DNA of 64,000 nucleotides from the NCBI RefSeq assembly GCF_004193775.1, contig NC_041002.1, forward strand, positions 38,971,112-39,035,111, given 5' to 3'. Under the pieces are notes generated by a model. It was not told the DNA's origin. It saw nothing but the letters and a program-made list of their open reading frames with translations, and did no database searches. A program made the translations under genes and the position numbers. Positions 1 through 10,239 of this stretch are shown piece by piece. Position 1 is the stretch's first letter. Each line of letters begins with the position of its first letter. This DNA comes from Glycine soja (Eukaryota > Streptophyta > Magnoliopsida > Fabales > Fabaceae).

Positions 1-184
1 ATTATATTATTACTCGTTTTATAATCATATTTCTCATTTTATCTTATACTTTTATTTTATTCTCTTCTTATCTCTCGTAAAATGAATTATACACAAATAG
101 ATTTTTCTATTTGTAAGAACAACACTTTTAAGGTCATATCTTTCTATTATTAAATTCATATCCAATTTATGATAAAATGTCATA
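1..184. other. AT-rich stretch, no gene seen
   Basis: Very AT-rich sequence left of the recognisable copia RNase H remnant. I see no frame, terminal repeat or RNA gene. It may be further decayed copia sequence or the flank of that element. Confidence 0.5.
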
Positions 185-675
185 TTAGCTCAATCAGAAT
201 CAGAGAAAAGTTGAATCTTCAGGTCATTATCAATAGGATAAAAAAGACCTAAGCCCGAAGCACCTTTCAAATATCTCAGAATTCTTAAGACAACCTGTAA
301 GTGAGGAGTTCTAGGCTTGGAAACAAATTGACTAACTTATTGCATAGCAAAATCAATGTCTGGTCGGGTGTTGGTTAAGTAAAGAAGTCTTTCAATAAGC
401 CTCCTGAAAGAAGTGACATCCTTTATAAGATCTCCCTCATCAGAGTTCAATCTAAGCAATGGCTGGTTTGCAACCAGTAAGACCAAATTCAGAAAGTAAT
501 TCTAAGCAATACTTTCTTTGATTCAAAATCAAGCCAGTCTTAGATCGTGCAACCTTAAAGCCCAAGAAAAACTTTAAATCACCTAAATCTTTGATGTGAA
601 ACTGATCATGAAGTTGTTGTTTGACTGCATTGATTTCAACTAGACTATTTCCAGTAAGGACAACATCAACAACAT
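185..675 (-). pseudogene. Ty1/copia pol remnant, 3' half (RT C-terminus and start of RNase H)
   Basis: Read on the minus strand from 675 down, the frame opens just after the RT active-site region (VDVVLTGNSL) and continues with the copia hallmarks LGDLKFFLGFKVARS and NQRKYCLELL. After an interruption it gives NTRPDIDFAIQ, SQFVSKPRTPHLQ and ILRYLKGASGLGLFYP, then decays at the first RNase H aspartate region (FSDSD). This is the end of a Ty1/copia polyprotein. Its upstream half lies at 15187-17645, because element A inserted between them with target duplication AACAT. In-frame stops make it non-functional. The lineage is certain; the family is not identified. Confidence 0.85.
671..675. repeat. 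Target site duplication of element A, left copy (AACAT)
   Basis: AACAT directly precedes the TGTCGCAACC start of the left LTR and recurs directly after the GTATGACA end of the right LTR at 15182-15186. This 5-bp duplication fixes the borders of element A. Confidence 0.9.
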
Positions 676-953
676 TGTCGCAACCTACCCTTTTGCGGGC
701 GAGCGAGGCGAGGCTCACGGATGCGTCTTCCATAGGAGGAAAATGTGCAGAGTCGCCACCAACGTTTATTGAAAGGAAAACGTTAGAAAAACCAAAGGAA
801 ACCGGTCATGAAGAATATTCCAGATTCAGGAGTTATCTTTACGTTTGAGAAAGGTATTAGCACCTCTCACGTTTGTCCCAAAGGACAACAGCCTTAGATT
901 AGAATTGTGTGAAATTATGTATCTAAACTTTTATTTCCTTTTTTTATTTTTGA

Positions 954-1218
954 GGTCAACAAAAGCGGGGCTCTTGCTCCTACGTACCCTCCATCGAAGA
1001 GAAAATCAGACCTACATAGTTCTTTCAAAAGGGGCGAATCAAGTGATTCTTTTTACTTGGAAGGGGGTCATTTAAGGCATTGGACCTTAAAATGATCCAT
1101 TTTAATTGGTGAGAAAGCTAAGGCATTGGACCTCTAACCATCTCACGAGGTCAACAAAAGCGGGGCTTTTGCTCCTACGTATCCTCCATCGAAGAGGAAA
1201 TCAGACCTACGTAGTTCT
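954..1218 (-). repeat. Two copies of the 70-bp CTACGTA motif in the LTR
   Basis: Copies at 954-1024 and 1149-1218 share GGTCAACAAAAGCGGGGCT, GCTCCTACGTA and CAGACCTACRTAGTTCT. The same module occurs twice in the right LTR (13825-13894, 14020-14089), once inside element A (5776-5849) and once in the LTR of element B (27194-27267). It lies downstream of the LTR TATA box, so it would be in the transcript leader. Confidence 0.8.
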
Positions 1219-1936
1219 CGCGAATGCGGTAAAGTTACATGTTGATTTTATGCTTTTGAATGGTCCATGTTAACCGGTAAAAGCAAAGAGGACCGTTTAA
1301 GGCGTTGGACCCTAAAGCAGTTTTCAGTGATTTTTGCAGACAAAGCTTGATTTGTGAGTTGATTTTAGCCTTAGTTTCACTTTGGTTATTAGTCAATTTA
1401 TTCAAGGAAACTTCCAAAGAAAAACGTCCGATTGATTTTTTTATTATTTTATTTAAAGATATTTTTATTATTTTATTATTATTTTGCCCTTTTTTGGTTT
1501 AACCGAGGTTACAGCGTGAACGATCGGTTAGATTTTGTTTTAATAGTGATTAAACTAGATTACAATACAAATGATCGGTTGAAATTCATTTCATCATTTA
1601 TTAGGCGAGAGAACGGCTTAAACGATTGGTTAAAGCTCGTTAAAAACGGAAGAAAAGAAACCAAAATTGAACGAAATAAAGATGAAAGCAAAAAAAAAAC
1701 AAGAAATGAATTAAAAGTCTCGGATTTGGAAACTTACCTGTTGAAGAACGAAAAACGGATGAAGAACAGTGAAGAACAGAGGAAAACCTTCACGGATTTG
1801 CTTACAGAAACGTCTCGGACGCGTTACGGAAGCACCTCGGCTTGGATTTTCTTCACGGAAACGATTTTTCTCACTAATTTCAAGTGATCCTCAGATACCA
1901 GGAGGGTTGAAAATTTTTTTTCTTCCCTCCTCCCCC

Positions 1937-1944
1937 TATTTATA
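1937..1944 (-). promoter_or_regulatory. TATA box of element A left LTR
   Basis: The minus strand reads TATAAATA in a GC-flanked setting. The same box occurs at 14806-14813 in the right (5') LTR, which is the one that would drive the element. Initiation would be expected some 25-35 bases further left. Confidence 0.65.
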
Positions 1945-1972
1945 GGGAAAAGAGGGAGAAGCTTGCCACCCA

Positions 1973-1990
1973 GCTCGCCCAGGCGAGCTA
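1973..1990. promoter_or_regulatory. Palindrome upstream of LTR TATA box
   Basis: AGCTCGCC-CA-GGCGAGCT, an 8-bp perfect inverted repeat around two bases, about 30 bp upstream (in the sense of transcription) of the TATA box. The right LTR has this palindrome plus a decayed second copy, and the LTR of element B has a perfect 20-bp version at the same place. Confidence 0.6.
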
Positions 1991-2115
1991 GGTTGCTTCC
2001 TCCAGAAGGCACCGCCTTCTAGAGGAATTTCTTGGAAGGCCCAAGTGGGCCTGGTTGCTATTTGCACCCCCTGTTTACTAAATACACCCCCTGCCTTTTT
2101 TTGCTGATTCTTTTT

Positions 2116-2366
2116 CCGTAACGTTACGGAACTTTATGAATTCCGTAACGATACTAGTTTTCCTTTTGTAATGTTACGAAACCTTACGGATTACGTAATC
2201 ATCCCTTTTTTGGCTTTTGGAATGTTTCGAAACCTCACGGATTGTGTAACAATGCTTCCTTTTGATTTCTGGCATGTTACGGAACTTCACGGATCGTGCA
2301 ACAATGCTTTCTTTTGACTTCTGGCACGTTATGAAACTTCACGTATTGTGCAACAATGGGTGCCAA
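2116..2366. repeat. 52-bp tandem subrepeats in LTR, five units
   Basis: Units begin at 2116, 2168, 2219, 2271 and 2323. Each has a core resembling ATGTTACGGAAC followed by TCACGGATTGTGYAACAATG. The right LTR keeps about four units (14901-15106), the first being lost in the 144-bp length difference. Confidence 0.8.
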
Positions 2367-2438
2367 GTACCTCAAAGCGGTCAAGCAAAGGTTGCATGCC
2401 ATCAAACAATGGTCCACGGACGAAATTAGGGTATGACA

Positions 2439-2455
2439 GTTGCCCCTCTTTACTT
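2439..2455 (-). promoter_or_regulatory. Polypurine tract of element A
   Basis: On the minus strand the sequence next to the 3' LTR reads AGTAAAGAGGGGCAAC, a purine run placed where plus-strand priming starts. Element B has the equivalent tract at 28228-28243. Confidence 0.75.
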
Positions 2456-2783
2456 ACCTTTTATCGGAGATAGGAGGAAAGCAAAGATAAAACACTGATT
2501 TCGTCCGTCTTATTCCTTTTCCGTAATTAATCTATGATGCCTCCTGAAGGTCATCCTTTGCCCATCATGGGAATTTAATTGATCTCAATCACAATAGTCC
2601 CAACCCAAAACGATTTGAAATAAGTGACTCCCGTTTCTCCTTCTTCTTTCTCTGTATAACACAAAACAAAACAAACAAACAAACAAAAATAACATAATAT
2701 ATACGTATACACATGTTTGGTGAAGGAACCGATTGGGAAAATAACAAAAAACCCTATTTTCCCCTCACCAAAGGCTCCGTACT
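2456..2783. other. Element A 3' noncoding spacer
   Basis: Noncoding sequence between the purine tract and the repeat array. It contains a (CAAA)n-like run near 2665-2685. No coding feature seen. Confidence 0.6.
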
Positions 2784-3880
2784 TGATAACGGAGGATGCA
2801 TGAATGACAATCAATTCATGGGGCTCCGAATAAGATAGTGGAGGATGCATGAATGGCAATCAATTCATGGGGCTCCGGACTCGAGGGTGGAGGATGCATG
2901 AATGGCAATCAATTCATGGGGCTCTAAATAAGATTTGATGGCGGAGGATACACGAACAGTGCTAGGCAATCAATTCGTGGAGCTCCGGACTCGACGGTGG
3001 AGGATGCGTGAATGGCAATCAATTCATGGGGCTCCGAATAAGATTTAATGGTGGAGGATGCATGAACAGCGCTTGGCAATCAATTCGTGGGGCTCCGGAC
3101 TCGATGGTGGAGGATGCATGAATGACAATCAATTCATGGGGCTCCGAATAAGATTTGATGGTAGAGGATGCACGAATAGCGCTAGGCATTCGTGGGGCTC
3201 TGGACTCGATGGTGGAGGATGCATGAATGGCAATCAATTCATGGGGCTCCGAATAAGATTTGATGATAGAGGATGCATGAACAGCGCTAGGCAATCAATT
3301 CGTGGGGCTTCAGACTCGATGGTGGAGGATGCATGAATGGCAATCAATTCATGGGGATCCGAATAAGATTTGATGGTGGAGGATGCATGAACAACGCTAG
3401 GCAATCAATTCGTGGGGCTGTGAACTCGATGGTGGAGGATGCACGAACAGCGCTAGGCAATCAATTCGTGGGGCTCCGAACTCGATGGTGGAGGATGCAT
3501 AAATGGCAATCAATTCATGGGGCTCCGAGTAAGATTTGATGGTGGAGGATGCACGAATAGCGCTAGACAATCAATTCATGGGGCTCCAGACTCGATGGCA
3601 GAGGATGCATGAATGGCAATCAATTCATGGGGCTCCGAATAAGATTTGATGGTGGAGGATGTACGAACAGTGCTAGGCAATCAATTCGTAGGGCTCTGGA
3701 CTCGATGGTGGAGGATGCATGAATGACAATCAATTCATGGGGCTCCAAATAAGATTTGATGGTGGAGGATGCACGAAAAACGCTAGGCAATCAATTCGTG
3801 GGGCTCCGGACTCGATGGTGGAGGATGCATGAATTGCAATCAATTCATGGGGCTCCGAATCAGATTTTATGGTGGGACCG
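2784..3880. repeat. Minisatellite of alternating 54- and 56-bp subunits, about 20 units
   Basis: Every unit starts with GGAGGATGCA or a variant and ends near GATTTGATGGT or CTCGATGGT. Type A carries TGAATGGCAATCAATTCATG, type B carries ACAGCGCTAGGCAATCAATT. From about 2945 they mainly alternate, giving a higher-order period of about 110 bp. One unit near 3163 is shortened. The open frames on both strands across it are a by-product of few stops in the unit, since 110 is not a multiple of three. It lies in the 3' noncoding part of element A. Confidence 0.88.
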
Positions 3881-3892
3881 AATGATCCACCG

Positions 3893-6800
3893 GGTTCTTT
3901 CACCTAAAAGGCGAACATGCTTTAGCAAGGAAAAATAAATCATTCACGAGAGCACCATATTTTAGAGAAACAATATGCTTATGCAAAAATAGTTTTCCTT
4001 GTAACCGAAAATGAAGGGTAGGATGTCAACGTTTAGCTTTAAATTGAACATTCAAGGGAAACGTCGGGTCAAACTGAAACTGTGAATAAAATCACTCATG
4101 GTGTATAAAAAACTCACACAGGTAAGTGTTTTACCCTAATTCCAAACCATAGTTGCACCATGACTTTATTTTGCACATGATTTCCTATCGAACTAAAAGA
4201 TTACACGCGCGATCACGAATCAATAGGATTTTCTCGAGGGTAGTGTTTTTGGAGAGGAAGCTGGATGTTTCGGTCTTTTCCTCTTTGTTTATGTGGGGCG
4301 GGACATCGCCAGTCGGGAGCGACCTTGAATGGCAATCCCAAAGCAAGAACCACTTCAAAATGGGTTTTCCCTTTGCCGGCGGTCATTTACCTCGCCAAAA
4401 ATTTATCTAGTCTGAAGATCTTCTGTTCTCTTTCTTGGTTTCCTTTATTGATCGGGAATTATTCTGTTTTCCTCCGATCTTTTCCTTTTTACTTTCTTCC
4501 GATCTTTGATCGGGAATCCTTCTTTTCCTTTTCTTTTCTTTCTTTTCATTTCTTCCTTTTTTTTCGATCTTTGATTGGGAATTCGGGTTTTAGCATTCGT
4601 TATTCGCTCTCCCTTGAGGAGATTCTGCTGTCCTCTTCTTCAGGGGAAAGGATGAGGATTCTCTTCATGGGCCAAGGTTCAAAGTAGCTTAAGGTTGTGT
4701 CTTAACATGGTCTTTTCATCGTGCGTGCCCGATTTTGATATTTGGGGCAAAACAAATTCATGTGTCAGGGTGTCGGTTTCGAGTTAAACTCCCATATTAT
4801 TTCCATGAGGCACGCGTAACAATGATGATTTGGAAACAACGTGCAAAATTAGTCATGCATACAGCTAGGTGGGTACTTAAGCATCCAGTTTATGGCATTG
4901 TGATACTAAGGCTTGGGATTTACGCAAGTAGACCCAACGTTTCCAAATCATGTTCTTTCATTGGTTCAATGAATCCATCCATTCCTATCTCGGTTATTTT
5001 GGAAAATAAACTCTTAGTGTCAATTTCTTGTTTCCAAAAGATACGTTTGCTCTCTACGAATGATTTGTGCTTCCTACGACCATAACATGCCGACCTTCGA
5101 GGTCTTTCTTTCTCTTTTCTTTTTGTTTCATTTTTTCTTATGCATGTTTGCAAAAAACTATACATCCATCGTTATCTATGAGAAAAGCTTTTTTCTCTGT
5201 ACACCTACGTTCATATACGCGGAAAAAAAACTTTTTTCTCTATATACACACGCATTGAAAAACTCTTTCTCTTTATATCGACATGGTCTATATAAAACCT
5301 CTATTCCTTTTCAAAGATTTCCTTTTCCTTTTTCAATATACACTCGTTGTTTATACAAAAAATTCCTTTATATACACTCATTGCTCATATACAAGAATTT
5401 CTTTTCACACATTGTTTATATACAAAAAATTCTTTTATTTTCTTTATATACAAATATGACATTTTGTTCCCAACGCCTCTTTCTTTTTCTATTCTTGGCA
5501 TTATCACGACGTTTGTTCGTTTTATTTTAGGATGACGTTCCTAAATGAAAACTCTACACGGTTCTGGAATCTCAACAAACATTATTGACAATAACGAAAT
5601 AAGCACTAACGCAACAATCCAAACAAAATGTATGCACAAAACAAAAGACAAACGAAAAACAAAAGTTAGTCCCTCAAGAGACATAAAAATGAAAAGAATA
5701 CGAATCTGGGGATCCCACGGTCATGTGGCTTCGCATGCCACCGGATTCTTGGGTCACGGTAACAAAAGGTGGGGTGGTCGACAAAAGCAGGGCTTTTGCT
5801 CCTACGTATCCTCAATTTGTGATGAGGAACTCAGACCTACATAGTTCTTGATAACTTTGAGACTAAAATAATCTCAATGTTTTTTCACTAAAACACGAAC
5901 ATGCTTTAGTAAAGAAACAAAACCTCCAACTGATCAGAGCAACATATGATTTTTTGATGAAAAATAATGTGTCTATTGGGGAAGGAGAGTATGCTGATGA
6001 AATTTTCTCATAACCATAAATGAGATTTTGGATGTTAGCATTTCGTTTCTAAACGACCATTTAGAGGAAACATTGGGTCCAACAAAAACAGGAGAAAATC
6101 ACTCAAAGTGTATCAATCTCACACAGGTAAGTGTTTTATCCTAATTCCGAACCATAGATATGTCATGACTTGATTTTGCAAATCATTTCCTATCAAATCA
6201 AAGATTACATGCGTGATCATAGATCAATAGGACTTTTTTTTTTGGGAATGGATTTTTTGGTGGGGAATTTGGCTTTGAGTGTTTTTGCCTTTTCCTTTTC
6301 TGTTTTTGTTTAGTGCGGGGCGAGAAATTCGCTAGCGCACAGGATTTTGGTTGGCAATCAAAGGGAGAGGACCACTTTAGGTCGTGGTTTCCTTTCTTTT
6401 TCTTGTTTACTTGGTGACAATTCTGTATTGTTCAGATATTGTCTGGTCCAAAGACCTTTCTGCATATTTCTTATATTTTCTTCCGATCTTTGATCGGGAA
6501 CTTTCTTTCTTTTTTTTTTGCTTTCTCCCACTCTTTGATTGGGAATTTTCCTTTTCCATTTTTTTTGTTTTCTTCTGAGGGCAAGGATTCACATTCTCGC
6601 CCTGGGTCAAGGTTTATGATAAGTTGGGATTTTGGCTCAGGCTTGTAGAATGGATGGTCATGATATATGTCAGGGTTTGGCCAGCGGTTCAGGGATAAAG
6701 GGGATGTCCCACATTATTTCCATGATACACATGCAACAATGATGATTAGGAAATTTTATGCAAAACTGGTCATGCTTGCACCCATGTGGACACTCAAGCA

Positions 6801-7020
6801 TCAAGTTTTTATGGTCATGTGACACTAGGGCTCATGATTCATTTTCCCTATTTATGTCAACCCAGTGTTTCCAAAATATGTTCCTTTATCAATTTATGCA
6901 TTCATCTGAGTCCATTTTGGGCGTTCGGGAAAATTTTCACAGCATTCACTCTTCAGGTGTATTACACACATTTTCTTTCAAAAACTGGTTATGATCAGTG
7001 AATTTTTCAAAGAAAAGCTG
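3893..7020. repeat. Diverged 1.2-kb module present twice in element A
   Basis: Copy 1 (about 3893-5075) and copy 2 (about 5879-7020) run in the same order through the same landmarks: CGAACATGCTTTAG, the cacaggtaagtgtttt segment, pyrimidine-rich TTTGATYGGGAAT blocks, TTATTTCCATGA and a TGTTTCCAAA block. A third copy lies in element B at 34448-35700. No coding capacity. Between the copies (5205-5460) is a pyrimidine-rich region with loose repeats of TATACAAAAAATTC, and at 5776-5849 a copy of the LTR CTACGTA motif. Confidence 0.75.
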
Positions 7021-7136
7021 GAAGTTATCTCTTTTCAAAAGCATGTTGGTTTTTTTTCAGCTAGACAACTTATTTTTTTGTTTTCTATTTTTTTCATGAG
7101 GTATTTTGCTACCTAAACATATGTATATTTTTGGGT

Positions 7137-7425
7137 GGTATTTTTGCTATATAGATGCATATCCCATGTATCTTGCTACCTAAACATACATATATATATA
7201 TATATTTTGTGAGGTATTTTTGCTATATACATGCATATCTAAGTTATCTTGCTACCTAAACATACATATATATATTTTGTGAGGTATTTTTGCTATATAC
7301 ATGCATATCTAAGTTATCTTGCTACCTAAACATACATATATATTTTGTGAGGTATTTTTGCTATATACATGCATATCTAAGGTATCTTGCTACCTAAACA
7401 TACACATATATATTTTGTGAGGTAT
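7137..7425. repeat. 70-bp tandem repeat, four units
   Basis: Units contain GTATTTTTGCTATATACATG, CTTGCTACCTAAACATACA and a (TA)n run of varying length before TTTTGTGAG. The TA run shortens from the first unit onward, which accounts for the slightly unequal unit lengths. Noncoding part of element A. Confidence 0.85.
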
Positions 7426-7845
7426 GACTACCTTCCGAGCTTGTGCTTGTTTTAGTTAAATTCCTAGGATCATGAGCAACTAGGTGTGTCCTACTATGAC
7501 TTGAGAAACAAAGGGTGATCAAATAACAAGCAGAAATTTAAAGGGTACTAGGTTGCCTCCTAGTAGCGCTTCTTTAACGTCTTGAGCTGGACGCGTGATG
7601 ACTTGTCAGTCACGGACCTAGTACTTTTGCTTATCTTTGGCTTTGGACTTAGTCGCCTGCTGGTCGACCACAGGTCGTAGGCAACGCTCCAGCTTTTGTA
7701 GATGAGTTGAGGTGAACTCTAGATGTGGTGGCGGTTAGTCTGTTGCCCGCTGCCGGCCATCCCCAGGCTGTTGTGGTGCTTCACCCTACGCCTGCCTGGG
7801 GGCGCAATATTTCTTGATGAAAGCTCGATTAGTAGGGGGCCTGAT
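7426..7845. other. Element A noncoding segment with conserved AACGTCTT block
   Basis: Contains TTGCCTCCTAGTAGCGCTTC followed by TTTAACGTCTTGAGCTGGAC, matching 39838-39945 in element B. In B that block lies upstream of the transposon-protein ORF in the sense of transcription; here it lies downstream, so the order differs. No gene seen. Confidence 0.6.
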
Positions 7846-8423
7846 GACCTTGCTGGGGGCGACAGGCACTCCGTAGAACTGACAGAGGCCTGTAATCAGA
7901 GTTGGTAACTCCAAGACCCTGTTGGACTTCTTCGGGTCCACTGGGTGTCTTGCGGGTGCGATCCCTGCAAATAATAGGTGACATCAGAAATCAGTTGAGC
8001 GATGTGCATACTTACCTATGTCATGATGGCGTGACCTTGCTGGGGGGAACGGGCACCCTGTAGGACTAACAGAAGCCCGTAACCAGAGCTGGAAACCCCA
8101 GGGCCCTGTTGGACTTCTCCGGGTCCACTGGGAGTCTTTGTGGGTGCGATTCCTCCATAGGGGGAGATCGGCATTGTGGCCGCTGGACAGAATGTTGCTA
8201 AGTAGCAACGTCATCCATATCTGTGTAAGAGTGGTCATGTTGGTGCACATGATCCAAACTCGACTCTTTGCAGTGGCACGGGTGAAATCTTACCCCAGTA
8301 TTCATAGTAGTTGCATGATAGCCTCCCTCTCTGGTTGTGCTCACACAGTTGGTCGCCCTCCAATATCAGGGGGTGGCCCAAGAACTGATAAAAGGAAACT
8401 ACTGGCCCCTTAACCGGGAGCAC
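7846..8423 (-). pseudogene. Plant transposon protein (Transposase_32-like) remnant of element A
   Basis: The minus strand encodes fragments such as FYQFLGHPLILEGDQLCEHN and NMTTLTQIWMTLLLSNIL, which match the ORF of element B (LGHPLVLEE, WMTLLLSNILPNDHNSDLP) in the same order. The family is the putative plant transposon protein domain found in many legume retroelements; its biochemical role is not known to me. The frame is broken, and a segment of about 185 bp is duplicated (7847-8031 and 8032-8155, both with GACCTTGCTGGGGG and CCTGTTGGACTTCT). The N-terminal part is missing and the 24-bp repeat array occupies the space to the right. Clearly non-functional. Confidence 0.72.
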
Positions 8424-8483
8424 AAGTCTCGATTAAGCATTAAGGGCAGAGGACCTTAAATTCTGTTAAGGTGTGGATATGGA

Positions 8484-8770
8484 GCCCACTGAAAGTGAGG
8501 ACGCATAGCCCTCTAAAGGCGGAGGCGTGCAGCCCTCCGAAGGCAAGGACGTGTAGCCCTCTGAAGGTGAGGACATGTAGTCCTCTAAAGGTGAAGACAT
8601 GTAGTCCTCTGAAGGTGAGAGCGTGTAGCCCTATGAAGGCGAGGGCATGTAGTCCTATGAAGGCGAGGGCATGTAGCCCTCTGAAGGTGAGGACGTGTAG
8701 TCCTCTGATGGCGAGGATGTGTAGTCCTCTGAAGGTAAGGGTGTGCAGCCCTCTAAAGGTGAGGGTAGTA
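8484..8770. repeat. 24-bp tandem repeat, about 12 units
   Basis: Consensus CCTCTGAAGGTGAGGACGTG followed by TAGT. Since 24 is a multiple of three, the array is open on both strands, giving an 8-residue repeat resembling CSPLKVRT on plus and LTFRGLHV on minus. I regard it as noncoding minisatellite because it lacks a linked start, domain or partner frame. Confidence 0.85.
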
Positions 8771-9251
8771 GTACCCAAGGGTCCACCCTTATGAGAAAGC
8801 AAAAGATTGACTCATCGAGAGGGTCGGTCATCCCAAACTCACAAGATTGGACATTAGATGTAGGAAATCTATGTAGTTAACATGATTTTTAGGGATGTAG
8901 ATATATGCAACCTTTGTCGTGAAATTTGGTAAGTGCGGACTTCATTTGAAACAATGCAATGTAATGGAAAGTTGTACAATGTTCATGATTCTTTCCCTAT
9001 TTTTGATTTTGATTTTGATTTAAATTTTTTTTGGAAAACACAAATTGACTGTCCTTTTGAAAGAGGTGATAATTCATGCAACCTTATCCTATCTTTTGCA
9101 AATATCTCCGGGAACTCCCTCAGAGTGTGTGTTCTATTTGATTTAGTCACTTGACCATTTTGGAGTGACGGCAATGGAGTTGTTTGACATTTAATCAATC
9201 CATTGAAATTCCAGGGTTTGTCCCCCTTTTTTTTGTTTAAAAACATCGGCG
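8771..9251. other. Element A noncoding spacer
   Basis: Sequence between two repeat arrays, with a short TTTTGATTTTGATTTTGATT run near 9001. No coding or RNA feature recognised. Confidence 0.5.
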
Positions 9252-9620
9252 GGTGAGAACTTTTGATCTGCCCCTATGTTCACTTGAGGCTCATGCACGA
9301 TGCCCCTCATTGCCCCAGTGTAAGGCTTTGAGGTACCAATTGTTATCTTTCGTCATGACCTTGTAGCTGGGAACCTATTGGGTGAGAACCTCTAATCTGC
9401 CCCTAGGTTTACTTGAGGCGCATGCACGGTGCCCCTCATTGCCCCAGTGTAAGGCTTTGAGGTACCAATCGTTGTCTTTCGTCATGACCTTGTAGCAGGG
9501 AACCTATTGGGTGAGAACTTCTACTCTACCCCTAGGTTCACTTGAGGTTCATGCACGATGCCCCTCATTGCCCCAGTGTAGGGCTCTGAGGTATCCATCT
9601 TTGTTTTCACAACCCGGTAG
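9252..9620. repeat. 129-bp tandem repeat, nearly three units
   Basis: Units start at 9252, 9381 and 9510 with GGTGAGAAC and share TGCCCCTCATTGCCCCAGTG and CTTTGAGGTACCAAT. The third is incomplete after about 9615. The period is exactly 129 bp between starts. Part of the element A noncoding interior. Confidence 0.88.
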
Positions 9621-10239
9621 CAAGGAAGAATGAAAGAAGCGGTTGATTCTTGAAAAAAGAGTTTTCCAAGGACGAGAAATAGTTGAAGGATTTTTTCAGT
9701 TGGCAGATTAATTCAAATAACTCCTATTCTTGATAACTCACTTCTCTCTCAAAAAGACAAACTTTCAGGAATGATAGAATGAGCTCACATGAATGTCTAT
9801 ATCTTTACTTGAAAACACAGTCAATCAAATGCTTTTTTTATTTTTTTTTTTATTTTGAAACTTATTTGTTTTGAACTTTACTCATTGTTTTATGGCACCC
9901 CCACCAACGTGCAAGACGAGTAATCACTGATTGAATGGTCTTGGAAGTCAACATTCAGGAGCACAGGTCGCTTAAGCAAACAAACCAATGGCTAGCACTC
10001 ACATTTCGATGGAAGTTGGATAAGAAAAGATGTGTTTGTGAGAGGATAAGAGAGACAAGGATGTCAAATTTATCCATATTATTTATCATTGTAATTGTGG
10101 TTTACAATAATGGAATAAAATTGAAAAATTCTAATGAGTCATTTGAGACATCTAACAACGGCTTTCAAAATTGCCCCACGTGTGGTGTCGCTTTTCAATG
10201 TTAGGATTCACAAGCGGTTCTCCTCAAATTTCAGCCAGC
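9621..10239. other. Element A noncoding spacer downstream of gag remnant
   Basis: No recognisable domain. Protease and RT would be expected near here in a complete relative, but none of their motifs is visible on either strand. Confidence 0.55.

Larger units (their letters stand above)
676..2438 (-). repeat. Element A 3' LTR (left copy, 1763 bp)
   Basis: Begins TGTCGCAACCTACCC and ends GGGTATGACA, giving TG...CA ends. It aligns along its length with 13548-15181. It has 144 bp (2008-2151) that the right LTR lacks, next to a GA microhomology. It contains a TATA box, a palindrome, two copies of a 70-bp CTACGTA motif and a 52-bp subrepeat array, each listed separately. Confidence 0.92.

Noticed and set aside
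3019..3539. Open frames on both strands with GGCMN and HASSTIE repeats
   Set aside because: The minisatellite unit has few stops on either strand. The 110-bp dimer is not a multiple of three, so frames shift between units.
2784..3880. Regularly spaced repeats that could be read as a CRISPR array
   Set aside because: The units touch without unique spacers and the setting is a plant retrotransposon.
5060..5530. 156-codon plus-strand frame rich in Phe, Leu and Ser that looks like membrane segments
   Set aside because: The region is a pyrimidine-rich noncoding repeat, which translates to hydrophobic residues by composition alone. It is part of element A's noncoding interior.
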